Shown: one piece after another, positions 56,729 through 64,000 of the stretch
Layout of the letters: each line of letters starts with the position of its first letter
Numbering within the stretch: the first letter of the stretch is position 1
Assembly: GCF_000620845.1 (NCBI RefSeq)
Contig: NZ_KK211189.1
Coordinates: 1,255,662-1,319,661 of the forward strand
DNA: 64,000 nucleotides
Reading direction: 5' to 3'
Source: Exiguobacterium marinum DSM 16307
GTDB taxonomy: Bacteria > Bacillota > Bacilli > Exiguobacteriales > Exiguobacteriaceae
Translations under genes and position numbers: made by a program
The notes under the pieces: model-generated
Database searches by the model: none
Told to the model about the DNA's origin: nothing
What the model saw: the letters and a program-made list of their open reading frames with translations, nothing else

Positions 56729-57562
56729 ATGGAGCAAACGATTCAACTTAATCACGGACAAAAAGCGATTCCGGCCATTGGGCTCGGCGTGTTCAAAGTA
56801 GAAGATGGAGGCGCGGTCATCGATGCGGTCGTCGAGGCGATTCGCCAAGGATACCGACATATCGATACGGCAGCTGTATATAGAAATGAAGAAGGAGTCG
56901 GTGTCGGCCTTCGTAAAGGGATGGAAATCGCAAATATTTCCCGGGATGATTTGTTCATCACATCGAAACTATGGAACGCCGATCAAGGTTATGATTCTGC
57001 CATCGCCGCGTATGAAGCTTCACTCGAACGACTTGGATTAGAAAGACTTGATTTATATTTGATTCATTGGCCGGTCGAAGACAAAATGATCGAGAGCTGG
57101 CGTGCCCTTGAGACATTATATCGAGAGGGACGTGTCGGAGCAGTCGGAGTGAGTAACTTCCAGATTCACCACCTCGAGACATTGGCTGCGAACAGTGATC
57201 TCGTTCCAGCTGTGAACCAAGTCGAGCGGCATCCGTTGCTTCGTCAATCCGAATTGGCAACGTACATGAATGAACATGGAATCGTACCGGTCGCTTGGGC
57301 GCCGCTTATGCAAGGTGGATTGTTCGAAGAGCCGACTTTACTGGAAGTCGCGAAAGAAGTGGAGCGTTCTGTCGCTCAAGTGATTTTACGCTGGCATCTA
57401 CAGACGGGATGGGTCATCATTCCGAAATCGATTAAACCGCATCGAATCGAAGAAAACTTCAGCTTGTATGACTTTGAGCTGAGCGAAGAGCAAATGAATC
57501 GTATCGATACGCTCGATCGACATAAGCGTGTCGGTCCGGACCCGGACGATTTCGATTTCTAA
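56729..57562 (+). CDS. Aldo/keto reductase
   Basis: NADPH-dependent reductase of 277 residues. The AKR signatures are all visible: Asp and Tyr in HIDTAAVYRNEEGVG, Lys in FITSKLWNAD, His in LYLIHWPV, GVSNFQIHHLE, and IIPKSIKPHRIEENF for cofactor binding. It resembles the YvgN/YtbE glyoxal reductases of B. subtilis, which detoxify methylglyoxal. The substrate is inferred from the family. Ribosome site AAAGAAGGGG. Confidence 0.9.
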   Translation: MEQTIQLNHGQKAIPAIGLGVFKVEDGGAVIDAVVEAIRQGYRHIDTAAVYRNEEGVGVGLRKGMEIANISRDDLFITSKLWNADQGYDSAIAAYEASLERLGLERLDLYLIHWPVEDKMIESWRALETLYREGRVGAVGVSNFQIHHLETLAANSDLVPAVNQVERHPLLRQSELATYMNEHGIVPVAWAPLMQGGLFEEPTLLEVAKEVERSVAQVILRWHLQTGWVIIPKSIKPHRIEENFSLYDFELSEEQMNRIDTLDRHKRVGPDPDDFDF

Positions 57563-57574
57563 ATAAGTATGCAA

Positions 57575-57611
57575 GAAAGTCCTTCTCTCGCGCTTGAGAG
57601 AAGGACTTTTG
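57575..57611. terminator. Bidirectional terminator between AKR gene and ptsI
   Basis: Perfect 14-bp stem AAAGTCCTTCTCTC / GAGAGAAGGACTTT with loop GCGCTT. Confidence 0.9.
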
Positions 57612-57614
57612 ACG

Positions 57615-59333
57615 TTATTTTTTGATGTCAAACTTTTCGCTAAGGAAGTTCACGACTTCTTCAGCTGTGTCCATATTGAGGACTTCGTTGACGATTGATT
57701 CTGTTTCTGTCTTCGTCAAGCGCTTCACGAGGCTACGTGCACGAAGGACGCTTGAAGCTGACATTGAGAATTCATCGAGTCCAAGACCGAGAAGGATTGG
57801 AATCGCGAGTTCTTCTCCAGCCATCTCGCCACACATTCCGACCCATTTGCCGGCTTTATGTGCTTCCGTGATGACGTTGTGGAGGAGGTTCAAGATGGCA
57901 GGGTTGAACGGTTGGTACAAGTAAGAAACTTTTTCGTTCATGCGGTCAGCCGCCATCGTGTATTGAATCAAGTCGTTCGTACCGACTGAGAAGAAGTCGA
58001 CTTCTTTTGCGAATTGCTTCGCCATGACAGCCGTCGATGGGATCTCGACCATCATTCCTGTTTCATATTGACCGACTTCGATTCCTTCTTCTTTCAACTT
58101 CGCTTCTTCTTCAAGGAGAAGGGCTTTCGCTGCGCGGAACTCTTCGAGTGTCGCAATCATCGGGAACATGATGGCGAGGTTACCGTGAGCCGATGCGCGG
58201 AGAAGGGCGCGAAGTTGCGTCCGGAACAAGTCTGTTTCCTCAAGGCAAAGGCGAATCGCACGATAGCCGAGGAATGGGTTCATCTCTTTTGGTAGGTCAA
58301 GGTATGACAATTCTTTATCTCCACCGATGTCGAGTGTACGGATGACGACCTGCTTGCCTTCCATCCCTTCAATAACCGTTTTATATGCCGTGTATTGTTC
58401 TTCTTCTGTCGGGAACGTTTCAGAGTCCATATATAAGAACTCGGTACGGTAAAGCCCGATTGCGTCCGAACCGTTTTTCAAGACGCCCTCTAAGTCGTTC
58501 GGTGTCCCGATGTTCGCTGCAAGCTTCACTTTATGGCCGTCCGCTGTAATAGACTCTTCGTTGACGAGTTGCTTCAACTCTTCTTTGTAAGCCTCGAAGT
58601 CAGCACGTTTGCCTTCATACTCTTTGACGAGGTCTTCTGAAGGGTTGACGAACACGTCACCTTCCGTCCCGTCGATGATGACGAGGTCACCATTTTTGAT
58701 TTCTTCAAGAGCCACTTTCGTCCCAACGACTGCTGGAATTTCGAGTGAACGTGACATGATGGCAGAGTGAGATGTGCGTCCACCGATGTTTGTCGCAAAT
58801 CCTCTGACGTACTTACGGTTAAGTTGTGCCGTATCTGAAGGCGTCAAGTCTTCGGCGATGATGATGACTTCCTCTGAAATCGAAGCAGGTGTCACGAATG
58901 TCACCCCAAGAATATGAGCCATGACACGTTTTGTCACGTCACGAACGTCAGCTGCACGTTCGCGCATGTACTCATTATCCATCGATTCGAAAATCATGAT
59001 CATCGTTTGTGCGACTTCGTCAAGCGCTTTCGCAGCGTTCATGTTTTCGCTTTCAATTTTCTCGTTCACTTGCGATACGATTTCTGGGTCCTCAACAATT
59101 AAAAGGTGAGCTGAGAAAATCTCGGCTTTGTCTGGACCAAGTTCACGAAGCGTATGTTCGCGGATTTGTTCAAGCTCAGTTTTAGACTGTGCGATTGCAT
59201 CTTGGAAACGAGCCTTTTCAGCAGCGACATCTTCAATCTTGTGTGATGGGATATCGAATGAAGGTGTCTCCATGACGAATGCTTTTGCAACTGCAATCCC
59301 TGCAGATGCACCAATACCTTTAATGTGTGACAT
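57615..59333 (-). CDS. ptsI: PTS enzyme I
   Basis: Phosphoenolpyruvate-protein phosphotransferase of 572 residues that starts the PTS relay by passing phosphate to HPr. The phosphohistidine is His189 in [17 protein letters not shown]. The PEP-binding barrel shows [33 protein letters not shown] and [19 protein letters not shown]. The ATG at 59333 follows AAGAGGG; an upstream in-frame start was rejected for lack of a site. The usual partner ptsH does not precede it, and none is in the window. An unusually long structured leader lies upstream. Confidence 0.94.
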   Translation of the reverse strand: MSHIKGIGASAGIAVAKAFVMETPSFDIPSHKIEDVAAEKARFQDAIAQSKTELEQIREHTLRELGPDKAEIFSAHLLIVEDPEIVSQVNEKIESENMNAAKALDEVAQTMIMIFESMDNEYMRERAADVRDVTKRVMAHILGVTFVTPASISEEVIIIAEDLTPSDTAQLNRKYVRGFATNIGGRTSHSAIMSRSLEIPAVVGTKVALEEIKNGDLVIIDGTEGDVFVNPSEDLVKEYEGKRADFEAYKEELKQLVNEESITADGHKVKLAANIGTPNDLEGVLKNGSDAIGLYRTEFLYMDSETFPTEEEQYTAYKTVIEGMEGKQVVIRTLDIGGDKELSYLDLPKEMNPFLGYRAIRLCLEETDLFRTQLRALLRASAHGNLAIMFPMIATLEEFRAAKALLLEEEAKLKEEGIEVGQYETGMMVEIPSTAVMAKQFAKEVDFFSVGTNDLIQYTMAADRMNEKVSYLYQPFNPAILNLLHNVITEAHKAGKWVGMCGEMAGEELAIPILLGLGLDEFSMSASSVLRARSLVKRLTKTETESIVNEVLNMDTAEEVVNFLSEKFDIKK

Positions 59334-59421
59334 AAGCGTAGTCCCTCTTTTCAAAGAAATAGTGTACTTTCCTGTCTCGTTACTTCATACCCGAAAAGAA
59401 AAAAGAACTAACGAGAACATA

Positions 59422-59517
59422 GAAAGTTAAAGTAGCAACGGTCTACGACTAGGGGAAGCCTCGACCAGTCAAATTGGCCTCACTTCAGGATGAAGAGAAG
59501 CCCGATTGCGTACTTTC
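59422..59517 (-). ncRNA. Structured leader candidate upstream of ptsI
   Basis: The 326-bp gap between ptsI and pepA holds no gene. On the minus strand, GAAAGTACGCAA (59517-59506) can pair with a TTGC-TACTTT-AACTTTC stretch (59438-59422) and enclose about 65 nt. The enclosed part contains smaller helices such as CTTC / GAAG around TCTTCATCCT and GGCC / GGTC. A T-rich run (TTCTTTTTTCTTTTC) follows toward ptsI. This may be a regulatory leader; I recognise no known class. The rest of the gap carries the pepA upstream region (TTGACT at 59579, AT-rich to 59650). Confidence 0.3.
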
Positions 59518-59659
59518 TTATCCTATCATAAAATAAAACAACGTCACAACGAGGAGATAGCCCATGAATTCGAAGATTTCTTGACTCTTGCGCATACTAT
59601 TTCGTTATTTTGGAGAAGTTCGTTATGCTTACCATATATTATAGAAGGGAAGTGGCAAC

Positions 59660-61102
59660 ATGTATCAAATTGCCCAATTAAATTGGACAGATTCATATGA
59701 GACGATGGTCGTCGGAATCGGCGCGGCTGATTCAATCGATAAAGGACTCGACACATTGTTCGGAGGACGCGTCAAAGCGCTCATTCAGTCAGGAGACCTG
59801 TCAACAAAAACGGGAGAAGTGACATTGCTGCCGACATTCGCTGGCGAAACGGCACGAGTCTTGTTTGTCGGACTTGGTCAGCGGAACGACATGACGACAG
59901 AGAACGTTCGGAACTGGTTCGGGAAAGTGGCGAAAGTCATAAAGGGTCGTGGGTTTAAAAACGTTGCGGTAGCACTCGAAACGTTTACCGATGGTGCGGC
60001 ACGTATGTTCACAGAAGCATATGAAATGGCGACGTATGAACATCCTACATACAAATCTGAGCCGAAACAAACGGTTGAAGAGCCGACGATCACACTCCTT
60101 GGTGACGTGGATCAAAAGGACATCGATGCCGGTGTCGCCTATGGAAAAGGGGTCAACGTTGCACGCGAGTTAACGATGATGCCAGCCAATATTTTGACAG
60201 CGGAGACACTGGCGGATTACGCGGTCGAGTTAGCGAAACGACATGATTTCAAATACCGCATCCTTGAAAAAGAAGAGATGGAATCCCTCGGCATGGGCGC
60301 ATTGCTCGCAGTCAACCAAGGTTCGACGATTCCACCGAAATTGATTGTAATCGAGTATCGCGGTGCGGATGAAGAAGCTCCGATCGCCGTTGTCGGGAAG
60401 GGTGTCACGTTTGATACGGGCGGCTATTCAATCAAGCCGAAGGATGGCATCGTCGGGATGAAGGGGGACATGGGTGGTGCAGCTACCATCCTCGGATTAT
60501 TCGAGACCCTTGGATTGACGCGACCAAAACGTAACGTGATCGGAATTATCGGTGCGACGGACAACATGATTTCAGGTGATGCGTTCAAACCGGATGATGT
60601 GATTACAGCGATGAACGGAAAGACGATCGAAGTATTGAACACCGATGCAGAAGGACGTCTCGTCTTAGCGGATGCTGTCACATTTGCCAAAACGTACGAA
60701 CCGACGGCCATCATCGATGTGGCTACGTTGACAGGCGGTGTCCTTGTCGCACTCGGTACGGACGTGACGGGCTGTCTGACGAATGATGATACACTTTATC
60801 GCTCACTTGAAACAGCTAGCCGTGAGACGAATGAACTCGTGTGGCAGATGCCGTACTTTGATGTTTTCATCGACAAGGTGAGAAAATCGGAAGTTGCCGA
60901 TTTGAACAACTCACCAGGTCGTTTCGGACATATGATTTTTGGTGGCGCGTTTGTCGGTGAGTTTGTCGGAGATACACCGTGGCTACATCTCGATATTGCG
61001 GGAACGAGCGAACGTGCGGCAGCGAATGACCTCGGTCCGAAGGGGCCGACTGGTGTCATGGTTCGGACACTCGCACGGATGATTGAATCGTGGGAGCGGT
61101 AA
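59660..61102 (+). CDS. pepA: Leucyl aminopeptidase (M17 family)
   Basis: Cytosolic dimetal aminopeptidase of 480 residues that frees N-terminal residues from peptides. The catalytic part shows VVGKGVTFDTGGYSIKP with the metal-binding Lys and Asp, KGDMGGAATILG and the family signature NTDAEGRLVLADA. LTGGVLVALGTDVTG and GPTGVMVRTLA close the fold. YuiE of B. subtilis is the counterpart. Ribosome site AAGGGAAG. Confidence 0.93.
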   Translation: MYQIAQLNWTDSYETMVVGIGAADSIDKGLDTLFGGRVKALIQSGDLSTKTGEVTLLPTFAGETARVLFVGLGQRNDMTTENVRNWFGKVAKVIKGRGFKNVAVALETFTDGAARMFTEAYEMATYEHPTYKSEPKQTVEEPTITLLGDVDQKDIDAGVAYGKGVNVARELTMMPANILTAETLADYAVELAKRHDFKYRILEKEEMESLGMGALLAVNQGSTIPPKLIVIEYRGADEEAPIAVVGKGVTFDTGGYSIKPKDGIVGMKGDMGGAATILGLFETLGLTRPKRNVIGIIGATDNMISGDAFKPDDVITAMNGKTIEVLNTDAEGRLVLADAVTFAKTYEPTAIIDVATLTGGVLVALGTDVTGCLTNDDTLYRSLETASRETNELVWQMPYFDVFIDKVRKSEVADLNNSPGRFGHMIFGGAFVGEFVGDTPWLHLDIAGTSERAAANDLGPKGPTGVMVRTLARMIESWER

Positions 61103-61254
61103 GAGCAGGTATATTAATCGGTTTGGCGATTCTGTGTGGCTCTTGCTACACGGTCTGGCCGAACCGTATTTGGTTAGGGAGCACAGTGTTTCTCGCCGTA
61201 TTTGGCGTGTTGATGATGTTACAGGAGGTACGACATGGTAGGAGTAGGGATTGA
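61090..61254 (+). CDS. Possible small overlapping membrane protein of 54 residues
   Basis: From GTG at 61090, inside the last pepA codons, an open frame encodes GAVRAGILIGLAILCGSCYT, then WPNRIWLG and a second hydrophobic stretch STVFLAVFGVLMML, and ends RHGRSRD. It overlaps both pepA (13 bp) and the DUF429 gene (20 bp). It fills the 130-bp gap exactly and looks like a two-helix membrane protein. No ribosome site is visible before the GTG, so translation would depend on coupling to pepA. Confidence 0.4.
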   Translation: MGAVRAGILIGLAILCGSCYTVWPNRIWLGSTVFLAVFGVLMMLQEVRHGRSRD

Positions 61255-61894
61255 TGGTGCACGTGGCGGCTGGGTACGGATCACATACGACAGCATCTCG
61301 CTTTGTTTAACGATTTCGGAAACGATAGAGGAACTACTGATCGACGGTGCCATGCATTTTGTGGATATGCCGAAAGATTTAGGGACGGTTGACCATCCAA
61401 GTCGCGAATGCGATGCGTGGATGCGGAGCCGACTCAGTCAACGAAAGTCGTCCGTCTTCACCCCGCCGATTCAAGAGGTGTTGCATGAAGCGACGTATGA
61501 GGAAGCAAACGAAAGAAGTCGGGCGTTGGTTGGTAAAGGGATTAGTAAACAAGCTTGGCATCTCGTTCCGCGTATCCGTGAGTTTCAACGCGTGGAAGCA
61601 GAGAACGTCTACGAGTCGCATCCGGAAGTCTGTTTTTCGGTCATGTTGGGACAAGAGGCGGCACATCGGAAAAAGACGAGCGAGGGTCAGGAAGAGAGAA
61701 TCGAGTTGCTTCGGAAGTATTCCAAAAGCTCTCCTTGGAAATGGAAGATGTCGAACGTGCAAGTGGATGATATTATCGATGCCTGCATTCTAGCAGTAGC
61801 GGCGTACGAAGCCGGGACAAGCGGTCTTTTGCTACATCCAAGTAAAACACATGAGCCCAATGTGGCTGTACCTCAAATGAAAAAAGAGCGATGA
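61235..61894 (+). CDS. DUF429 family protein
   Basis: Protein of 219 residues with an RNase H-like start: VGIDGARGGWVRI, then HFVDMPKDLG and R-E-C-D-A-W-M-R. The middle has SSVFTPPIQEVLHEATYEEAN and GISKQAWHLVPRIREF, followed by ESHPEVCFSVMLGQ and VDDIIDACILAVAAYEA. These are the conserved blocks of DUF429, a predicted nuclease-fold family of unknown role. The D of GIDGA and the DD of the last block could bind metal. Ribosome site ACAGGAGG lies within the small upstream ORF. Confidence 0.82.
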   Translation: MVGVGIDGARGGWVRITYDSISLCLTISETIEELLIDGAMHFVDMPKDLGTVDHPSRECDAWMRSRLSQRKSSVFTPPIQEVLHEATYEEANERSRALVGKGISKQAWHLVPRIREFQRVEAENVYESHPEVCFSVMLGQEAAHRKKTSEGQEERIELLRKYSKSSPWKWKMSNVQVDDIIDACILAVAAYEAGTSGLLLHPSKTHEPNVAVPQMKKER

Positions 61895-61917
61895 AATCAA
61901 CATTTCATCGCTCTTTT
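61880..61917. terminator. Bidirectional terminator between DUF429 and ytvI-like genes
   Basis: Perfect stem AAAGAGCGATGAAAT / ATTTCATCGCTCTTT with loop CAAC and flanking A/T runs. Confidence 0.9.
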
Positions 61918-63038
61918 GCTGTCGTCGTAGGCGGTCCAACGATGAACCGCCACATATAATGAAACACTTTGGCGTTGTATAGCGCCTTTAAGAGAACGGC
62001 AAGCACGGGTCCGACGATGAAACCTAATACACCGAATAGCTTCAAACCGACAAAAATTGAGATGAGTGCGGCCAGTGGGTTCAAGCCAATATGGGAGCCG
62101 ACAATCTTCGGTTCAGCCAAGTTGCGTTGGACGATAACGACGATATACAACACAATCAACCCGATTGAAACAAACCAGTCCCCTGACACAGCGGCATAGG
62201 CTGCCCATGGAATAAGCAACGTCCCGACCCCTAAATATGGTAACAGGTCAAAGAACCCTGCAAGTAGAGCGAAGGAAAGGGGGTTGTCGATACGAAGGAT
62301 GAACATGCCGACAAGTACGATTCCGAACGTGATAGAAATAAGAGTGAATTGAGCTCGTACATAGCCAAAAAGGGCGGATTTAAGATTGATCATCACTTCC
62401 TCAAATTCTTTAAAACCTTTACGTTTATTCAAACGATTAAGTGAATCGATATATGATGGCCAATCTTTTGTGATGAAGAACCAAGCGAGAACAATGACGA
62501 CAACGAGTAGTAAGACGAGCGGGAGGGCAGCTAACATGCTCTGTAGGACACTTGCGACTCCTCGTGAGAGAACGCCGATCGCAGCAGCGAGTTGGACGCC
62601 GAGTTCCGTGATTCCACCTTCTAAAGATGTCGTCTGCCCGGGGTTTAGCTGTTGATAGCTCTCGTACGCATCATTGACGAGCGGCGCTATTTTCTCATTG
62701 AATACCCGTTGGATGAATTCGGTGAACGTCTCGATTTGTTCAGGGAGTCTCTCTGCAGCAATTGTTGCGTAGTGAATCAATTGAATGATAACAATGGTAA
62801 TGATACCGACGACGATGCTGAGCACGATGACTAAGGAAATGAGTGTACCGAGTGCGCGTGGCATATTTGTTTTTCGTTCAAAAAAATTGACGAGCGGGAC
62901 GGTCATCAAGGATAAGAGAAGGGCAAATACGAAAGGATACGTATATTCAAAAAGTATGTTCAATACCCAGGTGAACATAAATAAACCAATCACAACGAGT
63001 ACGAATCGAAGCAATTGCCAAAGTCTTGCCGATGACAT
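61905..63038 (-). CDS. AI-2E family transporter, YtvI-like permease
   Basis: Membrane protein of 377 residues with about eight helices. A central soluble part (about 90-150) contains ERLPEQIETFTEFIQRV. Family marks are AWFFITKDW, GYVRAQFTLISITFGIV, LLAGFFDLLPYLGVGTLLIPW and HIGLNPLAALISIFVGLKLFG. YtvI in Bacillus is linked to sporulation, but the wider family exports autoinducer-2 or exchanges ions; no role can be fixed here. The ATG at 63038 follows AAAGGGTGGG. Monocistronic. Confidence 0.85.
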   Translation of the reverse strand: MSSARLWQLLRFVLVVIGLFMFTWVLNILFEYTYPFVFALLLSLMTVPLVNFFERKTNMPRALGTLISLVIVLSIVVGIITIVIIQLIHYATIAAERLPEQIETFTEFIQRVFNEKIAPLVNDAYESYQQLNPGQTTSLEGGITELGVQLAAAIGVLSRGVASVLQSMLAALPLVLLLVVVIVLAWFFITKDWPSYIDSLNRLNKRKGFKEFEEVMINLKSALFGYVRAQFTLISITFGIVLVGMFILRIDNPLSFALLAGFFDLLPYLGVGTLLIPWAAYAAVSGDWFVSIGLIVLYIVVIVQRNLAEPKIVGSHIGLNPLAALISIFVGLKLFGVLGFIVGPVLAVLLKALYNAKVFHYMWRFIVGPPTTTAKER

Positions 63039-63123
63039 ATAAAACCCACCCTTTCCGGACAACTGAATTGAGCATAGTATATCATGTAAGCGGTAAATAA
63101 AGCAGAAAGATAGGTGAATGAAC

Positions 63124-63900
63124 GTGAGAGAGGTTCAACAAAAAATTGATGAGATGATTCTTCATTTAGGTGGCTATTGGAGACCTTTATCCGGTCTGGC
63201 AAGATTGTTAGAAGAAGTGGGGGAAGTGGGAGGAGCATTGCGAAGAGGTGCGATGGATGAATTAAAAGAAGAGTTGCTCGATGTCCTTGTCATCTCGACG
63301 TGTCTGGCGAATCAATATGCGATTCAACTCCGACAACCGGAAGCGAACACTGAAGGAGAGACGCAAGAACAGCTTTATTTTCAAATCGTTGAAGAAGCGG
63401 GCGAAGTGGCTCGAATTTTGAACGCTTATGAAGGAGATAAGAAGCTGAAACCGAACCGGCATGGACAGTCGCTTCAACGCCATATCGAGCAATTGCAATG
63501 TGCCGTTTTATCAATCGGTACATTGAGTAACCTCCATTTGTTCGATTCACTGTTCGACCTGATCGAAGAAAAATCGAATCGTGACTTTGGTCGCTTCGAT
63601 CATACACCGGACCCCATCACGGAAGCATCCGTTCGTACTTATATGAGGCACCAATCAGGTCGCTACTGGGGTGGAATTCCGGTTCAATCATTTGAACGGT
63701 TCGACCGATATATAGAACGAGAACATCATATAGAGCGTTTCTATCGAATCGCTTCAATTGAAGGATTAGATGGATTTGTGATTCATCAAAAACGAGATGG
63801 ACTTATTCGAGTCGAGGATTTTCTTGTTACAGACGGGTTCATGATAACAGTAGAAGACTATGAATCGGAGCGGTTTTTAGTCATTCGGCCGATTCAATAA
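63124..63900 (+). CDS. Tandem MazG-like nucleotide pyrophosphohydrolase-fold protein
   Basis: Protein of 258 residues. The first half has a good MazG motif: LLEEVGEVGGALRRG followed by ELKEELLDVLV (E-E-x-x-E and E-x-x-D), which bind magnesium. The second half repeats the start, IVEEAGEVARILNAYEG, but the later helix reads IEQLQCAVLSIG and has lost the aspartate, so it is probably inactive. A C-terminal beta-rich part of about 100 residues (from SGRYWGGIPVQSFERFD) is unrecognised. The GTG at 63124 is preferred because AGGTGA lies 6 nt before it; the ATG at 63118 abuts that site. Confidence 0.72.
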   Translation: MREVQQKIDEMILHLGGYWRPLSGLARLLEEVGEVGGALRRGAMDELKEELLDVLVISTCLANQYAIQLRQPEANTEGETQEQLYFQIVEEAGEVARILNAYEGDKKLKPNRHGQSLQRHIEQLQCAVLSIGTLSNLHLFDSLFDLIEEKSNRDFGRFDHTPDPITEASVRTYMRHQSGRYWGGIPVQSFERFDRYIEREHHIERFYRIASIEGLDGFVIHQKRDGLIRVEDFLVTDGFMITVEDYESERFLVIRPIQ

Positions 63901-63902
63901 AA

Positions 63903-63960
63903 ACATTTACCTTTTTATCAAAAACATTCATCTTTTTTTCAAATATTTACTTTTTTTAAA
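63903..63960 (+). repeat. Three phased A/T-rich direct repeats at the window edge
   Basis: CATTTACCTTTTT (63904), CATTCATCTTTTTTT (63925) and TATTTACTTTTTTT (63944) recur every 19-21 bp, close to two turns of DNA. They lie just upstream of a possible -10 (TATGCT at 63968 or TAATAT at 63973). They may be an upstream activator or bending element for the next gene, which lies outside the window. Confidence 0.5.
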
Positions 63961-64000
63961 AAAGCATTATGCTAATATGTAATTGTTGTTAGTAGGAAAT

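Overview
The window looks like ordinary chromosome of a Gram-positive bacterium of the order Bacillales. Exiguobacterium is my best guess (inference). The pointers are strong GGAGG-type ribosome binding sites, Bacillus-style regulation (CcpA cre boxes, FadR operators, a GlcT antitermination leader, SAM-I and FMN riboswitches), a sufCDSUB operon, an accessory SecA2/SlaP pair, and long runs of genes whose relatives in Bacillus subtilis carry yus, yut, yun, yum and yui names. Codon choice is uniform (many CTC, ATC, GTC and GAC codons). I see no prophage, insertion sequence, CRISPR array, tRNA or rRNA gene.

Layout. 1-5.7 kb: the 3' part of secA2, slaP, and a large secreted 5'-nucleotidase with three C-terminal beta-sandwich-like repeats. 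5.8-11.4 kb: a CstA-type transporter and a proline dehydrogenase, each with a perfect cre box upstream, a hemolysin III protein, two tandem YcxB-like membrane proteins and a stress-type SDR. 11.5-19.1 kb: the FadR-controlled fadNAE beta-oxidation operon, a nucleotidyltransferase-like gene, a yusI-like gene, gcvH and a yusE-like thioredoxin. 19.1-22.3 kb: a probable non-coding RNA gene of about 300 nt with its own promoter and terminator, then metNIQ behind a SAM-I riboswitch. 22.4-31.4 kb: an MFS pump, sufCDSUB, an L-lactate dehydrogenase and an AgcS symporter.

31.4-45.8 kb: acylphosphatase, BrnQ, a second MFS pump, a yunF-yunD-yutD-like run, glpX, yutE-yutF, small Fe-S or thiol proteins (yutI, yuzD, yuzB), a soluble HemAT oxygen sensor, a YutJ-type flavoprotein and a NupC transporter. 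45.8-51.8 kb: a DUF925 protein, the FMN-riboswitch-controlled riboflavin transporter ribU, sufA, an extended SDR, a YumC-type ferredoxin reductase, an NDH-2 NADH dehydrogenase and yuiB. 51.8-59.3 kb: glcT, then ptsG (EIICB) behind a RAT/terminator leader, a second glucose-type PTS gene (EIICBA), an aldo/keto reductase and ptsI without ptsH beside it. 59.6-64 kb: leucyl aminopeptidase, a tiny overlapping membrane ORF, a DUF429 protein, a YtvI-like permease, a tandem MazG-like protein, and three phased A/T-rich repeats at the window edge.

The theme is central carbon and redox physiology: sugar uptake (glcT, ptsG, ptsI), catabolite-repressed use of alternative carbon (cstA, putB, fadNAE), Fe-S cluster assembly and respiratory flavoproteins. 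No obviously new multi-gene system is visible. The most interesting unexplained signals are the RNA gene at 19.17-19.47 kb, whose C-rich hairpin loop can pair with the ribosome binding sites of putB, fadA and the 5'-nucleotidase, and several unassigned palindromic operators.
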